DNA of 64,000 nucleotides. Source: Candidatus Cloacimonas sp. (GTDB lineage: Bacteria > Cloacimonadota > Cloacimonadia > Cloacimonadales > Cloacimonadaceae). The notes beneath the pieces are model-generated. The model saw only the letters and a list, made by a program, of their open reading frames with translations, ran no database searches and was not told the origin of the DNA. The DNA lies in assembly GCA_023227825.1 (NCBI GenBank), contig JALOCJ010000001.1:124001-188000 (forward strand), in the 5' to 3' direction. This document shows, one piece after another, positions 34,654 to 44,220 of the stretch. The number at the start of each line of letters is the position of its first letter. Positions within the stretch are counted from its first letter, which is position 1. A program made the position numbers and the translations under genes.

Positions 34654-36250
34654 CTTTTTCCTGATATAGTTGTTCTAATATTTCAGCAGGTAAACCTAAA
34701 ATTCCTGCAATACGAATGGCACATTTAGGAGGTGCTGTCTTTTCAGAAACAGGTAAAAGAGAATAATCCATTGCTGCAGAAAGAAGAGCCAGGCGTGTTT
34801 CTAAACTGCTATCCTGCATTTTTTCCAAACGCTTAAAGCTTAGTTCATCAATTCCTTTGATAGTAAAATGAGCCAAACCTGAAAGTTCTGTCGGAGCACT
34901 GAAATGAGTGGCAGAAATGATAGTATTATCACTATTTATTAGATATTTTAATGTTGCTACACAAATTGCCTCTCCTTCTTCAGGATTGGTTCCTTTGGCA
35001 AATTCATCCAGTAAAATAAGTTTTTTCCCTTTGCGCTGTAATATATTAGACAAAGAGACAACTTCCCGGGCAAAAGAACTTAGTGTCTCACTGTTTTCTC
35101 CCGAATCGTGATTGTAATAAACCTCATCAAATAGAGGTAATTTAGCATTTTTTGCCGGCAAAGGTATTCCTATTGAAGCCAAAATGCACATCTGCCCTAT
35201 AGTTATTAAAGCTGTGCTTTTGCCACCCATATTAGGTCCTGTTATCAAATTATCCTTTTTGCGCATTTCAATATTTAGGGGTTGGTATTGACGTTGCAGT
35301 GCTTCCAGAAAAAGTTTCAGCGGCAAATTAACCGCTTCGGAAAGATAAATACACTCAAAAGAATGAGTTATAGTTGGCAGGCAACATTTATGATGAAAAG
35401 CAAATTTAGCCAGGCAAAAATCCCAAGCATACTCTTCGGCACTGTTATAGGCAAGTTCAAAATTACTAAAGGCATTTTGTATTTGAGTTGTAAGAGAGCT
35501 TAGAATTTTATTTTCCTCTTCCGTCAGCTCCATTGAGAGTTGAAGCAGTTCAGCTTTCAAATCAGCTGCTGCTTTAGAATCAGCCAAGCGGAAATTATAA
35601 TTTACCAGTCCTTCCGAAACCACAATAAAATATTGGGATGCTAAAATTGCCTCCAGTTGTTCTTGACGATTTCGGGAAAGAGTAAATTCTTCTTTCAAAG
35701 TAGGTATTTGCAGCTCTTTTTTGGCTTTCTCTAAGTCCTTCTGTCGTGTTTCTTTCAAACGAGTGGCAATATTAAACTGTTTTTGAGTAAGTTTCTTTAA
35801 AACAGGAGAATAGGAAGGATAAATCCGAAAAGTAGGTAGTTTGTTACCTTCAGGATCAAGCAGAGAAAACATTTTTTGCATATCCGGCAAAGGATGTTGG
35901 CTATTCAGTTTATGTTCTTTTAATAATTCCTGCAAATGCAAGTAACTGAACAGGAAGGATTTTATCTCAAAAAGTTCATTTAGTTCCAAACGCTCTGAGG
36001 TCTTCAAATACTTTATAGGCAAAACAGGCATTTCATTGAAAATTCCTTCTAACTTTGCTTCTACTGCCTTACTTTTTTTTATTGTCTTTAGTAAACTTTC
36101 AGTATTCCGGTTTTGAGTTTGCAATTCTTCAATGCTGTAGTGCTTTTTCTTCAGTTTCTGGTGTTTTACTGTTTCCATCATTTCACCATTTGTTTCCAGC
36201 AAGGCAAAAAGTTTATCTAATAACAGTGCTTCTTTCACATTCCGTTGCAT
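34640..36250 (-). CDS. MutS-family ATPase (KamC/MutS2-like)
   Basis: 536 aa. A helical N-terminal half, then a MutS-type ATPase: Walker A TGPNMGGKST (338-346), GENSETLSSFAREV, Walker B LILLDEFAKGTNP and SATHFS. The MutS mismatch-binding domain and the MutS2 Smr nuclease domain are absent. Short MutS-like ATPases of this form include KamC, associated with lysine 5,6-aminomutase reactivation. No kam genes are in the window, so that link is a guess. Confidence 0.75.
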   Translation of the reverse strand: MQRNVKEALLLDKLFALLETNGEMMETVKHQKLKKKHYSIEELQTQNRNTESLLKTIKKSKAVEAKLEGIFNEMPVLPIKYLKTSERLELNELFEIKSFLFSYLHLQELLKEHKLNSQHPLPDMQKMFSLLDPEGNKLPTFRIYPSYSPVLKKLTQKQFNIATRLKETRQKDLEKAKKELQIPTLKEEFTLSRNRQEQLEAILASQYFIVVSEGLVNYNFRLADSKAAADLKAELLQLSMELTEEENKILSSLTTQIQNAFSNFELAYNSAEEYAWDFCLAKFAFHHKCCLPTITHSFECIYLSEAVNLPLKLFLEALQRQYQPLNIEMRKKDNLITGPNMGGKSTALITIGQMCILASIGIPLPAKNAKLPLFDEVYYNHDSGENSETLSSFAREVVSLSNILQRKGKKLILLDEFAKGTNPEEGEAICVATLKYLINSDNTIISATHFSAPTELSGLAHFTIKGIDELSFKRLEKMQDSSLETRLALLSAAMDYSLLPVSEKTAPPKCAIRIAGILGLPAEILEQLYQEKDAKS

Positions 36251-36280
36251 TTTTTTTCATCCTTTTAAAGGCATTTTATA

Positions 36281-38590
36281 TTAGTTACTTATGCTGTCAA
36301 TCATTTTTCTGATCGTTCCGTTTCCAGTTAACAGAATTTGGCACTGCTGCTTCTGTAAACGCTTTATTGTTTCAGGATGGGGAAAGTGATAACTATTTCT
36401 ACGAGAAGCAGTTATCCAGACCTCTTGAGGATTAACTGCCTGTAAAAATTCAGACGAACTGGAACTGCGTGAACCGTGATGAGGGATTTTTAAAAAGTCC
36501 GCTTTCAATTCTTGAGCATAGTTATCTACCAGATAATTTTCTGCCTCTGCTTCAATATCGCCCGTAAAAAGAAAGCGTTCTTTTTGTGTATCTAAACGGC
36601 AGACCAGAGAAGCATTATTTTCGTTCAAGGGATGATAGGATTTATCGGGATGCAGAAACTTCAATTTCGCCTTGCCCGTAAAGAATGAACAAGTATCGGT
36701 AACAGTATGTATTTGAGCAGTTTTGAAGTATTTCTGTTTAGACGCATAGTTCCAGAATTCCTGTTTTATGCTTTCATCGCTAACAAAAATATGCCCTACT
36801 CTTTTATGATTTAGCAGCGTTATCAGACCTCCACAATGATCGCTATGTAAATGCGTAAGAACAAGATAGTCAATTTTGGAGATACCTTTTTTGCCAAGCC
36901 AGGGAAGTAAGTTCTTACTGAACCAATTTTCTTCAGAATAATCGCTTTTGCTCATAAAATTTTCCGAAAATCCTTTCTTTTTTGTTCCACCTGTATCAAT
37001 CAGCATTGTTTCACCATTAGCAAAACGAATTAGAGCGCAATCACCTACCCCACAATTAAAAATATACAAACTTGTCTCCCCTTTTTGTAAAGTAGGAATC
37101 AGTATAAAACCTGTAACCAACAGGGACATAGGAATTAGGGCTTGCAAAGCAATTTTAAATTTACCGCGAATAAGGAAAAATCCCCACAAAATAACAATTG
37201 CCAAAGCTAATGCCTGAAAAAGAGATAAGTAATTAGCAGATAGGGAAAATGGTAAATTATAACAAAACTGCATCCAATGTATCCAAAGAGTATTAACTGC
37301 TTTGTAAACTAATACAAATATTTTTGTTAAATACCAGCCCTGAGGAAAAATCAGCACTATGAAAGATAACGGTAACAATATTCCACTAAGTGGAATGCCT
37401 AATGTATTGCCAATTATTCCATTTAGAGAAGCAGTGCCAAAATAATACAGCGTGAAAGGAGTTATTGCTATAGAAATAAGCGCCGAAAGTAAAATACCGT
37501 CCTGTAAGTCATTAAGCACTTTATAAAAGGGTTTGCTCAATAATTTATCCTTGGAGAATAACTTAAAATTTGGCAAACCGTAAAAAATAACCAGCACCGA
37601 AACAAAAGAAAGCTGGAGTCCTATATTAAACAACTGTAAAGGACTTAAGAGAGTTATAATAAACAAGGATAGTGCCAATGTTTGAGCTCCCGAAACAGGA
37701 CTTTGCAGCCAGCGTGCTAAAATAACTACTGAAATCATAATAATAGAACGAGTTACGGAAGGAGCCCAGTTATTGAGTGCCGCATAAAGTAAAATTAACG
37801 GCAAAAAAAGAAATTCTGCTATTTCCCGTTTAAAAAACATCCTTAACAGCGAAACCAGAATCAAATAAATGAACCAGATATGCATTCCACTTACAACTAT
37901 TAAATGTATAATTCCTGCTCCGGTAAGCTGAGTGATATATTCCTGCTTTAAACCTGATTCACCAAAGAGCAATGCTTTTGCCCAATCTGAATCTTCTCCC
38001 AATTTGGCATCCAGAGAACTTAGCAGTATATAACGCAATTTGCCGGTTAAAGCACTAACTTCCAGGTTGGGAAATTCCTGTGCCTTGCCCAATTGATAAG
38101 CAACTGCGGAATAACGATTAGGATAAATATCCAGAATAGGATCGCGGATTAAGGGATAAATTTCTGCCAATAAACTATAAGTTCTGCCTGGAATTAACTT
38201 TTCGCTGGAGGACAGAATAATTCTTTCTTTTAGAGGATAAGAGGCAAGGGAATCCAGTTCTACTGCATAACGCTTTTCGTCCACAGAAAAGACCCTTGTA
38301 ACATTAAAAGTGATTTCCTGCTGAAGGGGTTCCTTTTCCCGCAGTAATATTTCCAGCTGCGAACTATCTTGTTGGATTAAAGATAAACGCAGCATACCTA
38401 AAAACAGAAACAATAACAGCAGTAAAATTTGGCGTGTCTTGCGCATAAAGATAGCGGCAATTGTCAACCCACCGGCTATTATTAACTGCAAATTTATTTC
38501 CGGCTGCAAACATTTAGCCAGGATAATACCGACAGTCCAAAACAAAACCGGTAAAACAAAAGGAGCAGGTGCTTTTCTGTTTGCCTCCAT
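36281..38590 (-). CDS. comEC: ComEC/Rec2 DNA-uptake channel
   Basis: 769 aa. N-terminal DUF4131 region, central competence domain with GESGLKQEYITQLTGAGIIHLIVVSGMHIW, many membrane helices, and a C-terminal metallo-beta-lactamase domain (THLHSDHCGGL, KIPHHGSRSSSS). Complete. It would carry single-stranded DNA across the inner membrane. Suggests natural competence, though other com genes are not in the window. Confidence 0.93.
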   Translation of the reverse strand: MEANRKAPAPFVLPVLFWTVGIILAKCLQPEINLQLIIAGGLTIAAIFMRKTRQILLLLLFLFLGMLRLSLIQQDSSQLEILLREKEPLQQEITFNVTRVFSVDEKRYAVELDSLASYPLKERIILSSSEKLIPGRTYSLLAEIYPLIRDPILDIYPNRYSAVAYQLGKAQEFPNLEVSALTGKLRYILLSSLDAKLGEDSDWAKALLFGESGLKQEYITQLTGAGIIHLIVVSGMHIWFIYLILVSLLRMFFKREIAEFLFLPLILLYAALNNWAPSVTRSIIMISVVILARWLQSPVSGAQTLALSLFIITLLSPLQLFNIGLQLSFVSVLVIFYGLPNFKLFSKDKLLSKPFYKVLNDLQDGILLSALISIAITPFTLYYFGTASLNGIIGNTLGIPLSGILLPLSFIVLIFPQGWYLTKIFVLVYKAVNTLWIHWMQFCYNLPFSLSANYLSLFQALALAIVILWGFFLIRGKFKIALQALIPMSLLVTGFILIPTLQKGETSLYIFNCGVGDCALIRFANGETMLIDTGGTKKKGFSENFMSKSDYSEENWFSKNLLPWLGKKGISKIDYLVLTHLHSDHCGGLITLLNHKRVGHIFVSDESIKQEFWNYASKQKYFKTAQIHTVTDTCSFFTGKAKLKFLHPDKSYHPLNENNASLVCRLDTQKERFLFTGDIEAEAENYLVDNYAQELKADFLKIPHHGSRSSSSSEFLQAVNPQEVWITASRRNSYHFPHPETIKRLQKQQCQILLTGNGTIRKMIDSISN

Positions 38591-38719
38591 TTACATTTTA
38601 TCTCCATCTTCAGGTTCTTTTATTTAAGTCAGAAGTCAATACCTTCATTCACAATTTTATTTTTTATGATATCTTCATTGGTGCTTATAACTTATGTCTA
38701 CTTTAATTCTTAATTCTTC

Positions 38720-38795
38720 CTTCACGAGTCCTCACTGCCAAACTATTTTGTTGGTAGCGTAAAATAAATTTCGGCAGTAAGGTGTCTTTACTTAC
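38720..38795. repeat. ~70-bp palindromic element, copy B
   Basis: Reverse-oriented relative of the 5922-6091 palindrome: CACGAGTCCTCACTGCCAAAC on the left, TTTCGGCAGTAAGGTGTC on the right. Lies between comEC and the 38804 gene. Confidence 0.7.
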
Positions 38796-38803
38796 ATATC
38801 AGG

Positions 38804-39217
38804 TTATGGCACATGTCTTATATAGAGTGATATTTCAGCTTTATATGGTCTTTCCCCTTCTTTTAAAGCCCGATTCAGTTTATCCAGCATTTTAGTTCGT
38901 TTGCTTTTACTATTTGCCTGAACTTGAACGCTAAATAAAGAGCTGGCAATTTCTTCTCCTTCCACATCCCAAACTCTTGCTATTAAAGCAATTTCCTGAT
39001 CACTTTTACCTGTATTGGCAAGCGTGTATTCCAATTCTATAAATTGATTGCCAAAATTGCTGATGCTAACATCACTGATTTGAATTTTGGACGCATTTCT
39101 TCTGATACCGGAGCGTTGAATAAAAATTCCCAGAATAACAAGAACAACAACAATAATCAGGATAAACTGTTTTGGTTTATAGCGTTTCGGAAATTCCAAG
39201 CGGTCAATTACTCTCAT
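38804..39217 (-). CDS. Single-pass membrane protein with Ig-like outer domain
   Basis: 137 aa from ATG 39217 (AGAGG upstream). One transmembrane helix (QFILIIVVVLVILGIFI) and a ~90-residue outer domain rich in strands (FIELEYTLANTGKSDQEIALIARVWDVEGEEI), like a FxLYD/DUF-type Ig fold. Function unknown. The longer frame to 39319 overlaps the upstream gene and lacks a start signal. Confidence 0.68.
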   Translation of the reverse strand: MRVIDRLEFPKRYKPKQFILIIVVVLVILGIFIQRSGIRRNASKIQISDVSISNFGNQFIELEYTLANTGKSDQEIALIARVWDVEGEEIASSLFSVQVQANSKSKRTKMLDKLNRALKEGERPYKAEISLYIRHVP

Positions 39218-39227
39218 AATTAAACCT

Positions 39228-40754
39228 CTAATAAATAAACTGCCAGGCAGAATAGAAGGTTTTTTGCCAATTATCAATGTGACTGATTTCCAAACCCAGC
39301 AGAAAACGGTGATGCGCAAAAATATCTATAAGTATATTACTTTTCAGGGTAATAGTTTCTGTTTTTGTTCCTTGAAACCAGGTTGCTGTTCCATTATCCA
39401 TTGCCTCAGCTGAAGGAAAGTCAATATGGTAATTTCGCCTCCAGTCACTACCAAAACTTCCCTGTTTACAATAAGATACACCTCCCTGCCAAAGAAAAAT
39501 ATCTTTACAGGGCAAACGCAAAAGACAAGATACATCTACCAGATTTGAACCCTTAGGATAGCCCAGAGGTCTGCCATCAGTAGAAAACATCGTATGATTC
39601 AAATAGTGAGTATAGGTGAAAGGACGGACAGCTGTAAGTTCTGTAGTTATATCAGCAGAAGGACTTTCCGGTAAAGCAAAAGGCAGATTCCAACGCATTC
39701 CACCCTGTAAAGCATATTTATTTCCCCACCAATCACTGAAAAGTTTGCCGGAACTAAATTCATCTATAAGAACTTGAGCATAAAGGAATAAAGGTTGCAC
39801 AGGACGATAAGAACCCCCGGCATAAATCATTACATTATCTCTATCCCAAAGGTTATGCTCAATTGCCCGCCAGAAAGCATTGGGCAAAAAGTAGTTAATT
39901 TCCGGTGAACGGTTACCGTAGATTATTTCTTCACCCAGGAAGAAATGCAAATTAGAACAAGGATGAAAGCCGAATTGATGTAAAGCCAGGTATTTATCGG
40001 GATAATTCTTGTTGTTGTAATAATGATCATCATATATCTTGTAAGTGCTATCTGCCATTAAAGATGCGTGTAAAAAAGAAATACTGAAAATGCCTGTTTT
40101 ACCTTCAGCCAAAATATAACCGTAATCATTCACCTTATCATTCAAAATGATATTTCCGCTAATAGAATTACCTACAGGAAATTTTCCGCGTCCTAAAGCC
40201 AAAGTTAAGTTCTTGGCATTATAGCTGATATCACCGCTAAGATTATCAATATTCAATTTTTCATCGGTAGTATTGCTGTAACCATCCACCAGCCAAGAAT
40301 TTTTTGCTGCTTTCTGATCACCCTTAAAAATTCCATTCCACCATTTAGTATTCATTTCTATGTGTTTTCCATATTGCGATTTCAACAGCCACCCTCTATA
40401 GAGAAAGCTGTAACTTTCATCCTTTTTAACCGGTTCCAAACCCCCAATAAAATTCAGTTCCCCTCTCAATTTATAATCAGGACTTTGATAACTCAATAAA
40501 GAATAGTTGGCATTTCCCAAACGACAAATATCAAGGACAGCGTTACCTACACTGGAACGCGAGACAAAAGGAAGGTATAATCCATTACTATAAATAGAGA
40601 TACTATCTTCTTTAGCGCGTTGGGGATAACTTAATAAACTCGGTTTTAGACCTTCCTGAATTTCCGGAGCAAAGGCAGAATTCGGTATTAAACGCAAAGC
40701 AGGTAAAAATGAACAAAAAAGCAACAGGATAGCCAAACATATTCTGGTAGCCAT
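39228..40754 (-). CDS. Wzi-like outer-membrane beta-barrel protein
   Basis: 508 aa. Signal peptide at the N-terminus and many aromatic-rich strand segments (YSFLYRGWLLKSQYG, NLTLALGRGKFPVG, LHQFGFHPCSNLHFFLGE, PFTYTHYLNHTMFSTDGRPLGYP), typical of Wzi/capsule-assembly-type barrels. Role in surface glycan attachment is plausible. Ten bases from the 39217 gene. Confidence 0.65.
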   Translation of the reverse strand: MATRICLAILLLFCSFLPALRLIPNSAFAPEIQEGLKPSLLSYPQRAKEDSISIYSNGLYLPFVSRSSVGNAVLDICRLGNANYSLLSYQSPDYKLRGELNFIGGLEPVKKDESYSFLYRGWLLKSQYGKHIEMNTKWWNGIFKGDQKAAKNSWLVDGYSNTTDEKLNIDNLSGDISYNAKNLTLALGRGKFPVGNSISGNIILNDKVNDYGYILAEGKTGIFSISFLHASLMADSTYKIYDDHYYNNKNYPDKYLALHQFGFHPCSNLHFFLGEEIIYGNRSPEINYFLPNAFWRAIEHNLWDRDNVMIYAGGSYRPVQPLFLYAQVLIDEFSSGKLFSDWWGNKYALQGGMRWNLPFALPESPSADITTELTAVRPFTYTHYLNHTMFSTDGRPLGYPKGSNLVDVSCLLRLPCKDIFLWQGGVSYCKQGSFGSDWRRNYHIDFPSAEAMDNGTATWFQGTKTETITLKSNILIDIFAHHRFLLGLEISHIDNWQKTFYSAWQFIY

Positions 40755-40757
40755 ATT

Positions 40758-41807
40758 TTAACGGGATTCATCCTGATGACACAATTGCACCAGGCGTTCC
40801 ACTTCCTCCTCAGATATTTTTAATTCTCGGGCAATTTCACTGTTTGTCCAGCCAAAATCAAGCAAACGACAAACCATAAGAAAGAAAGTTTTATTTTCCT
40901 CAGGGGGAATTTTTTCTTTACTTTCCGGCTCAATATTGATATTGTATGCTGTTTTCCTTTTCTTCCTGCTAATATTTGCAATGAAGTGATAAATTAAAAT
41001 CAACAGCAAAATTAGGATGATAATCAGCATAATCCGGCGAATCCATTTTGTGCTATATAATTTCTTAACTTTATCGGGTTTAGAAGGTTGCTTTGTTTCC
41101 TGCTGAGTTTCAGGAATAATATATATGGATTCTGTCGTTGTCTTTTCTCCTGTGGAACTTATTTTGCAGGCATTTTTCGTTTTTCCTTCAGGATAGATGA
41201 GCGTTGTTTTGTCTCTGTAGTTCCCTTTAACAATTTGTTGTGCCAAAGGATAATACTCTGAATTTTGCGGAATTTTTGCTGCTACATCTTTTAGACGGCT
41301 GCTACCTCTTTGTTTTAATAACAAAACCCATTTATACAATATCTCGTGATCTTCAGGATATTTATGATGTAGTTGACCGTAAATTCTATCAGCACTATTC
41401 AATTTTCCGGTAGAAGTATAGAAATCTGCTATTTCCAATTTTTGTTGTTTATCCGGTTGAGCAACAATAATATCCAGAACTAAACGCCGGGGTGAATCCA
41501 AAATCATCTGTTCCAAACAGAACGGACAGGAAATAGCTATAATTATTTTATCGCCAAATTGTTCTATACTTTTTAGCAACCCCCCTGCAGGAATAGAAAT
41601 ATTCAGTTTACTGACATCGGAATTATCTAACTTTATCTCTACAAAATTATTACCCTGTTCAACCTTATAAGCTCCTGTTCCATATAAACCTATAACTATT
41701 CTGCTGACTGCTGAACCATAATTCTGCGTCTCAATATATGTACTCTCCAAAGCAGAACATATCCCTGCTGCCAGCAAAATAACGGTTATTAAAACTCTCT
41801 TAAACAT
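40758..41807 (-). CDS. AMIN-like envelope domain, TM helix and cytoplasmic HTH
   Basis: 349 aa. Signal peptide (1-20), a strand-rich AMIN-like region (~22-115, ending SPRRLVLDIIV), a short TPR-like part (~122-165), a linker, one transmembrane helix (259-279) and a cytoplasmic helix-turn-helix-like tail (WTNSEIARELKISEEEVERL, ~320-340). The topology suggests a link between an envelope signal and DNA, but the signal peptide plus TM arrangement is unusual. Three bases separate it from the Wzi-like gene. Confidence 0.65.
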   Translation of the reverse strand: MFKRVLITVILLAAGICSALESTYIETQNYGSAVSRIVIGLYGTGAYKVEQGNNFVEIKLDNSDVSKLNISIPAGGLLKSIEQFGDKIIIAISCPFCLEQMILDSPRRLVLDIIVAQPDKQQKLEIADFYTSTGKLNSADRIYGQLHHKYPEDHEILYKWVLLLKQRGSSRLKDVAAKIPQNSEYYPLAQQIVKGNYRDKTTLIYPEGKTKNACKISSTGEKTTTESIYIIPETQQETKQPSKPDKVKKLYSTKWIRRIMLIIILILLLILIYHFIANISRKKRKTAYNINIEPESKEKIPPEENKTFFLMVCRLLDFGWTNSEIARELKISEEEVERLVQLCHQDESR

Positions 41808-42744
41808 TTATTCTTCTCTTTGCATTGTGGGAAAAGGGAGTAGCAAATTCCGCTTTGCCACTGAAATATCCTGTTTATCATCTCCGAATAGAAAAGCATT
41901 CGCTGTCATATCTTGCTATCCTTTTGTCTTTCATCGGCTTAATTTCTCGTAATAAGGATTTTTAATAAAATTTCATCTTCTCCACTTTTTTCCCTTATTT
42001 CCTTCTTTTTCACAGCAATAAAATTGGCAAGTTATTTTTATCTATTACCGCTATAAATTTTTTCCCAAGACCCATTTTAATCTCCCTTTCCCCTATTTGA
42101 AACATCTCTCTTTTCCTCCATCCTGCTTACTGATAACCCTTCATCCACTCATCATTAGCACATCATCAACTCATCCGGAAAGATGATTTGTGATTGCGTT
42201 TATAAAAGGTTAGCATAAACAAACACCCGGATAACTAGAAAAACCACATACAAAAAAACTCTCACGGATTACACAGATTTGATTTTAGAAACGAGGATTT
42301 TAGGATGTAAGGATTAAGAAGATTTAATAGGTCCAGGATGAACAGGATTAAAGGGATTTTAGGGATTATTAAATAGTAAAAAAACTTAATCTATACAGAA
42401 TTCAAAAAACACTATTTTCCATTCTGAAATTGTCGTCATAAGTCATAGATGCCCCAAAAGTTATTTCAAAGGAGAAAGTTATCAAAGCACAAATGACTCC
42501 TTACTTCTATCTTACTATCTCACAATTTCATTTTCTCACTTCAATTCATACTTCATTTTTATCTGTGTTATCAGTGAAATCTGTGAGAGATAAAAACACA
42601 ACCTGGATAATTATCTCATTTATTCAAAATTTTTATTAGGATAACTTCTTGAGAACATAATATATGTTTTATGTGTAATAATCTTATTCTTTGTTTTCTC
42701 TTTTTTTTCTTGACTCTTTGGCCCGTTTAAGTAAAAGGAAAATT
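41808..42744. other. Long non-coding stretch with degenerate repeats
   Basis: About 940 bp. Contains a weak 11-bp-phased dyad (42146-42200), a run of ~9-bp AGGATT-type repeats (42291-42366), and an inverted pair of CTGTGTAATCCGTGAGAG-like words (about 42261-42280 and 42561-42591), the second also resembled at 55790-55820. No gene. Confidence 0.6.
42146..42200. repeat. Weak 11-bp-phased dyad element, copy 4
   Basis: Units CACTCATCATT, AGCACATCATC, AACTCATCCGG then AAAGATGATTT, GTGATTGCGTT, inverting at TCCGGA. Less regular than the other copies. Confidence 0.5.
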
Positions 42745-43770
42745 ATGAATACAGATTATATTGCTTTGGCTAAGGCATTTTTGCCAAAACAGCGTTTAGG
42801 GCAGACCTGTGGAATTGTTTGTAATTACGGTTTGTCGCTTGCTTTACGGAAACCATTGGTGCATTTTTATCCTCCGATTTTGATGGTGGAGCCGACAAAT
42901 ATTTGCAATTTACACTGTCCCTTATGTTTAACCGGAAATGGAAAACTGCTTCGTCCAAAGGGTATGATGTCTTTACCTCTTTTCAAAAAAATATGCAGGG
43001 AAGTTCAAGATAAAATTGGTATGCTGATTTTATGGAATCAAGGTGAACCCTTTCTGAATCCTGATTTTTATGCAATGCTGGAATTTGCTGCTAAGAAAAA
43101 ATTTTATACTATGACCTCTACTAATGCCAGTTTGGAACTAAATATTGAACGCATTGTGAAAAGCGGTTTGCATAAAATCATTATTTCTATGGATGGAATT
43201 ACCGCAGAGACCTACAATAAATATAGGATTAACGGTAATTTTGAACTTGTGCTGAAAAATATGCAGGACTTGGTGCATATAAAAGAAAAATTACATAGCA
43301 GCAAGCCCTATATCGTTTGGCAGTTTTTAATTATGAAACATAACGAAAATGAAATTGAAGAAGTTCAAAAAATGGCAAAGGAACTGAAGATTGATAAACT
43401 GGAATTCAAAACAGCACAGATATACAGTTCTGAAGATATAACTTTTTTACCTTCCAATCATAAATACAGTCGCTATCTCCAAGAGGGTAATATTTTTACT
43501 TTGAAAACCAAAGTAAAAAATCGCTGCAGGCGTTTATGGACACAACCAGTTATAAATTGGGACGGTGAAATGAATATCTGCTGCTACGATAAAAACGGCA
43601 GTATTAAAATAGGTAATATCCAGGAACACAGTTTCTCGGAACTTTGGTGTGGAGAAAAGATGCAAAAAATGCGCAAAGAAGTATTGATAAATCGTTCTAA
43701 ATATGATATTTGCAGAAACTGCGGAGAAGGAATTGTGCAAAAAATTAAAACGGTGAAGGGTGAAGGGTGA
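42745..43770 (+). CDS. Radical SAM protein with SPASM-type tail
   Basis: 341 aa from ATG 42745 (AAAAGGAAAATT upstream). Cluster motif CNLHCPLC (C54, C58, C61) and a second cysteine group near the C-terminus (CRRLWTQPVINWDGEMNICC, CRNC) typical of SPASM domains. Substrate unknown. The stop codon lies inside a 7-bp microsatellite, so the last residues (VKGEG) are repeat-encoded. Confidence 0.87.
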   Translation: MNTDYIALAKAFLPKQRLGQTCGIVCNYGLSLALRKPLVHFYPPILMVEPTNICNLHCPLCLTGNGKLLRPKGMMSLPLFKKICREVQDKIGMLILWNQGEPFLNPDFYAMLEFAAKKKFYTMTSTNASLELNIERIVKSGLHKIIISMDGITAETYNKYRINGNFELVLKNMQDLVHIKEKLHSSKPYIVWQFLIMKHNENEIEEVQKMAKELKIDKLEFKTAQIYSSEDITFLPSNHKYSRYLQEGNIFTLKTKVKNRCRRLWTQPVINWDGEMNICCYDKNGSIKIGNIQEHSFSELWCGEKMQKMRKEVLINRSKYDICRNCGEGIVQKIKTVKGEG

Positions 43771-43842
43771 ACGGTGAATGGTGAATGGTGAAGGGTGAAG
43801 GGTGAAGGGTGAAAGGTGAACGGTGAAAGGTGAACGGTGAAA
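43752..43842 (+). repeat. 7-bp microsatellite (13 copies)
   Basis: Thirteen head-to-tail GGTGAAN units with a variable seventh base. The first two and part of the third lie inside the radical SAM gene and include its stop. Confidence 0.95.
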
Positions 43843-44220
43843 ATATAGTTACTATATTGAAAATGCAGTTATTTTTCAAAACTAAACTGGATTCCAGCTA
43901 TTGCAGGAAGGACAAAGAACTTGTATTCAAGAAATGATATCAATATTCTTTCTTTCATATTTGATCATACTTATTCTGCATTCTGTCGTCACGAGTCCTC
44001 ACTGCTAAACGAATTTGAGAATAGGGTATGAATTATTTCAGCAGTGACGACTCCTGACTTTTCTCTTTCCCTCTTTGTTAAAAAATCCTCTTTTCCTCTT
44101 TTTCTCTTTGTTAAAACATCCTCTTTCTCTCTTTATTTAAAATTAAATCAACAGATACTGCTTGACGGGATATGCATTTTTAGTTTATCTGTTTTTATAT
44201 CAGCAAAATGAGGAATCGCT
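43771..44220. other. Intergenic region before the NIF3-like gene
   Basis: About 450 bp with the rest of the 7-bp microsatellite, the palindromic element at 43987-44058 and a 33-bp tandem repeat (44071 and 44104, beginning CTCTTTGTTAAA). A candidate promoter (TTGACG 44162, TTATCT 44185, 17-bp spacer) lies before the NIF3-like gene. Confidence 0.6.
43987..44058. repeat. ~70-bp palindromic element, copy C
   Basis: Left arm GTCACGAGTCCTCACTGCTAA, right arm TTTCAGCAGTGACGACTCCT; third copy of the palindrome first seen at 6021-6090. Confidence 0.75.
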
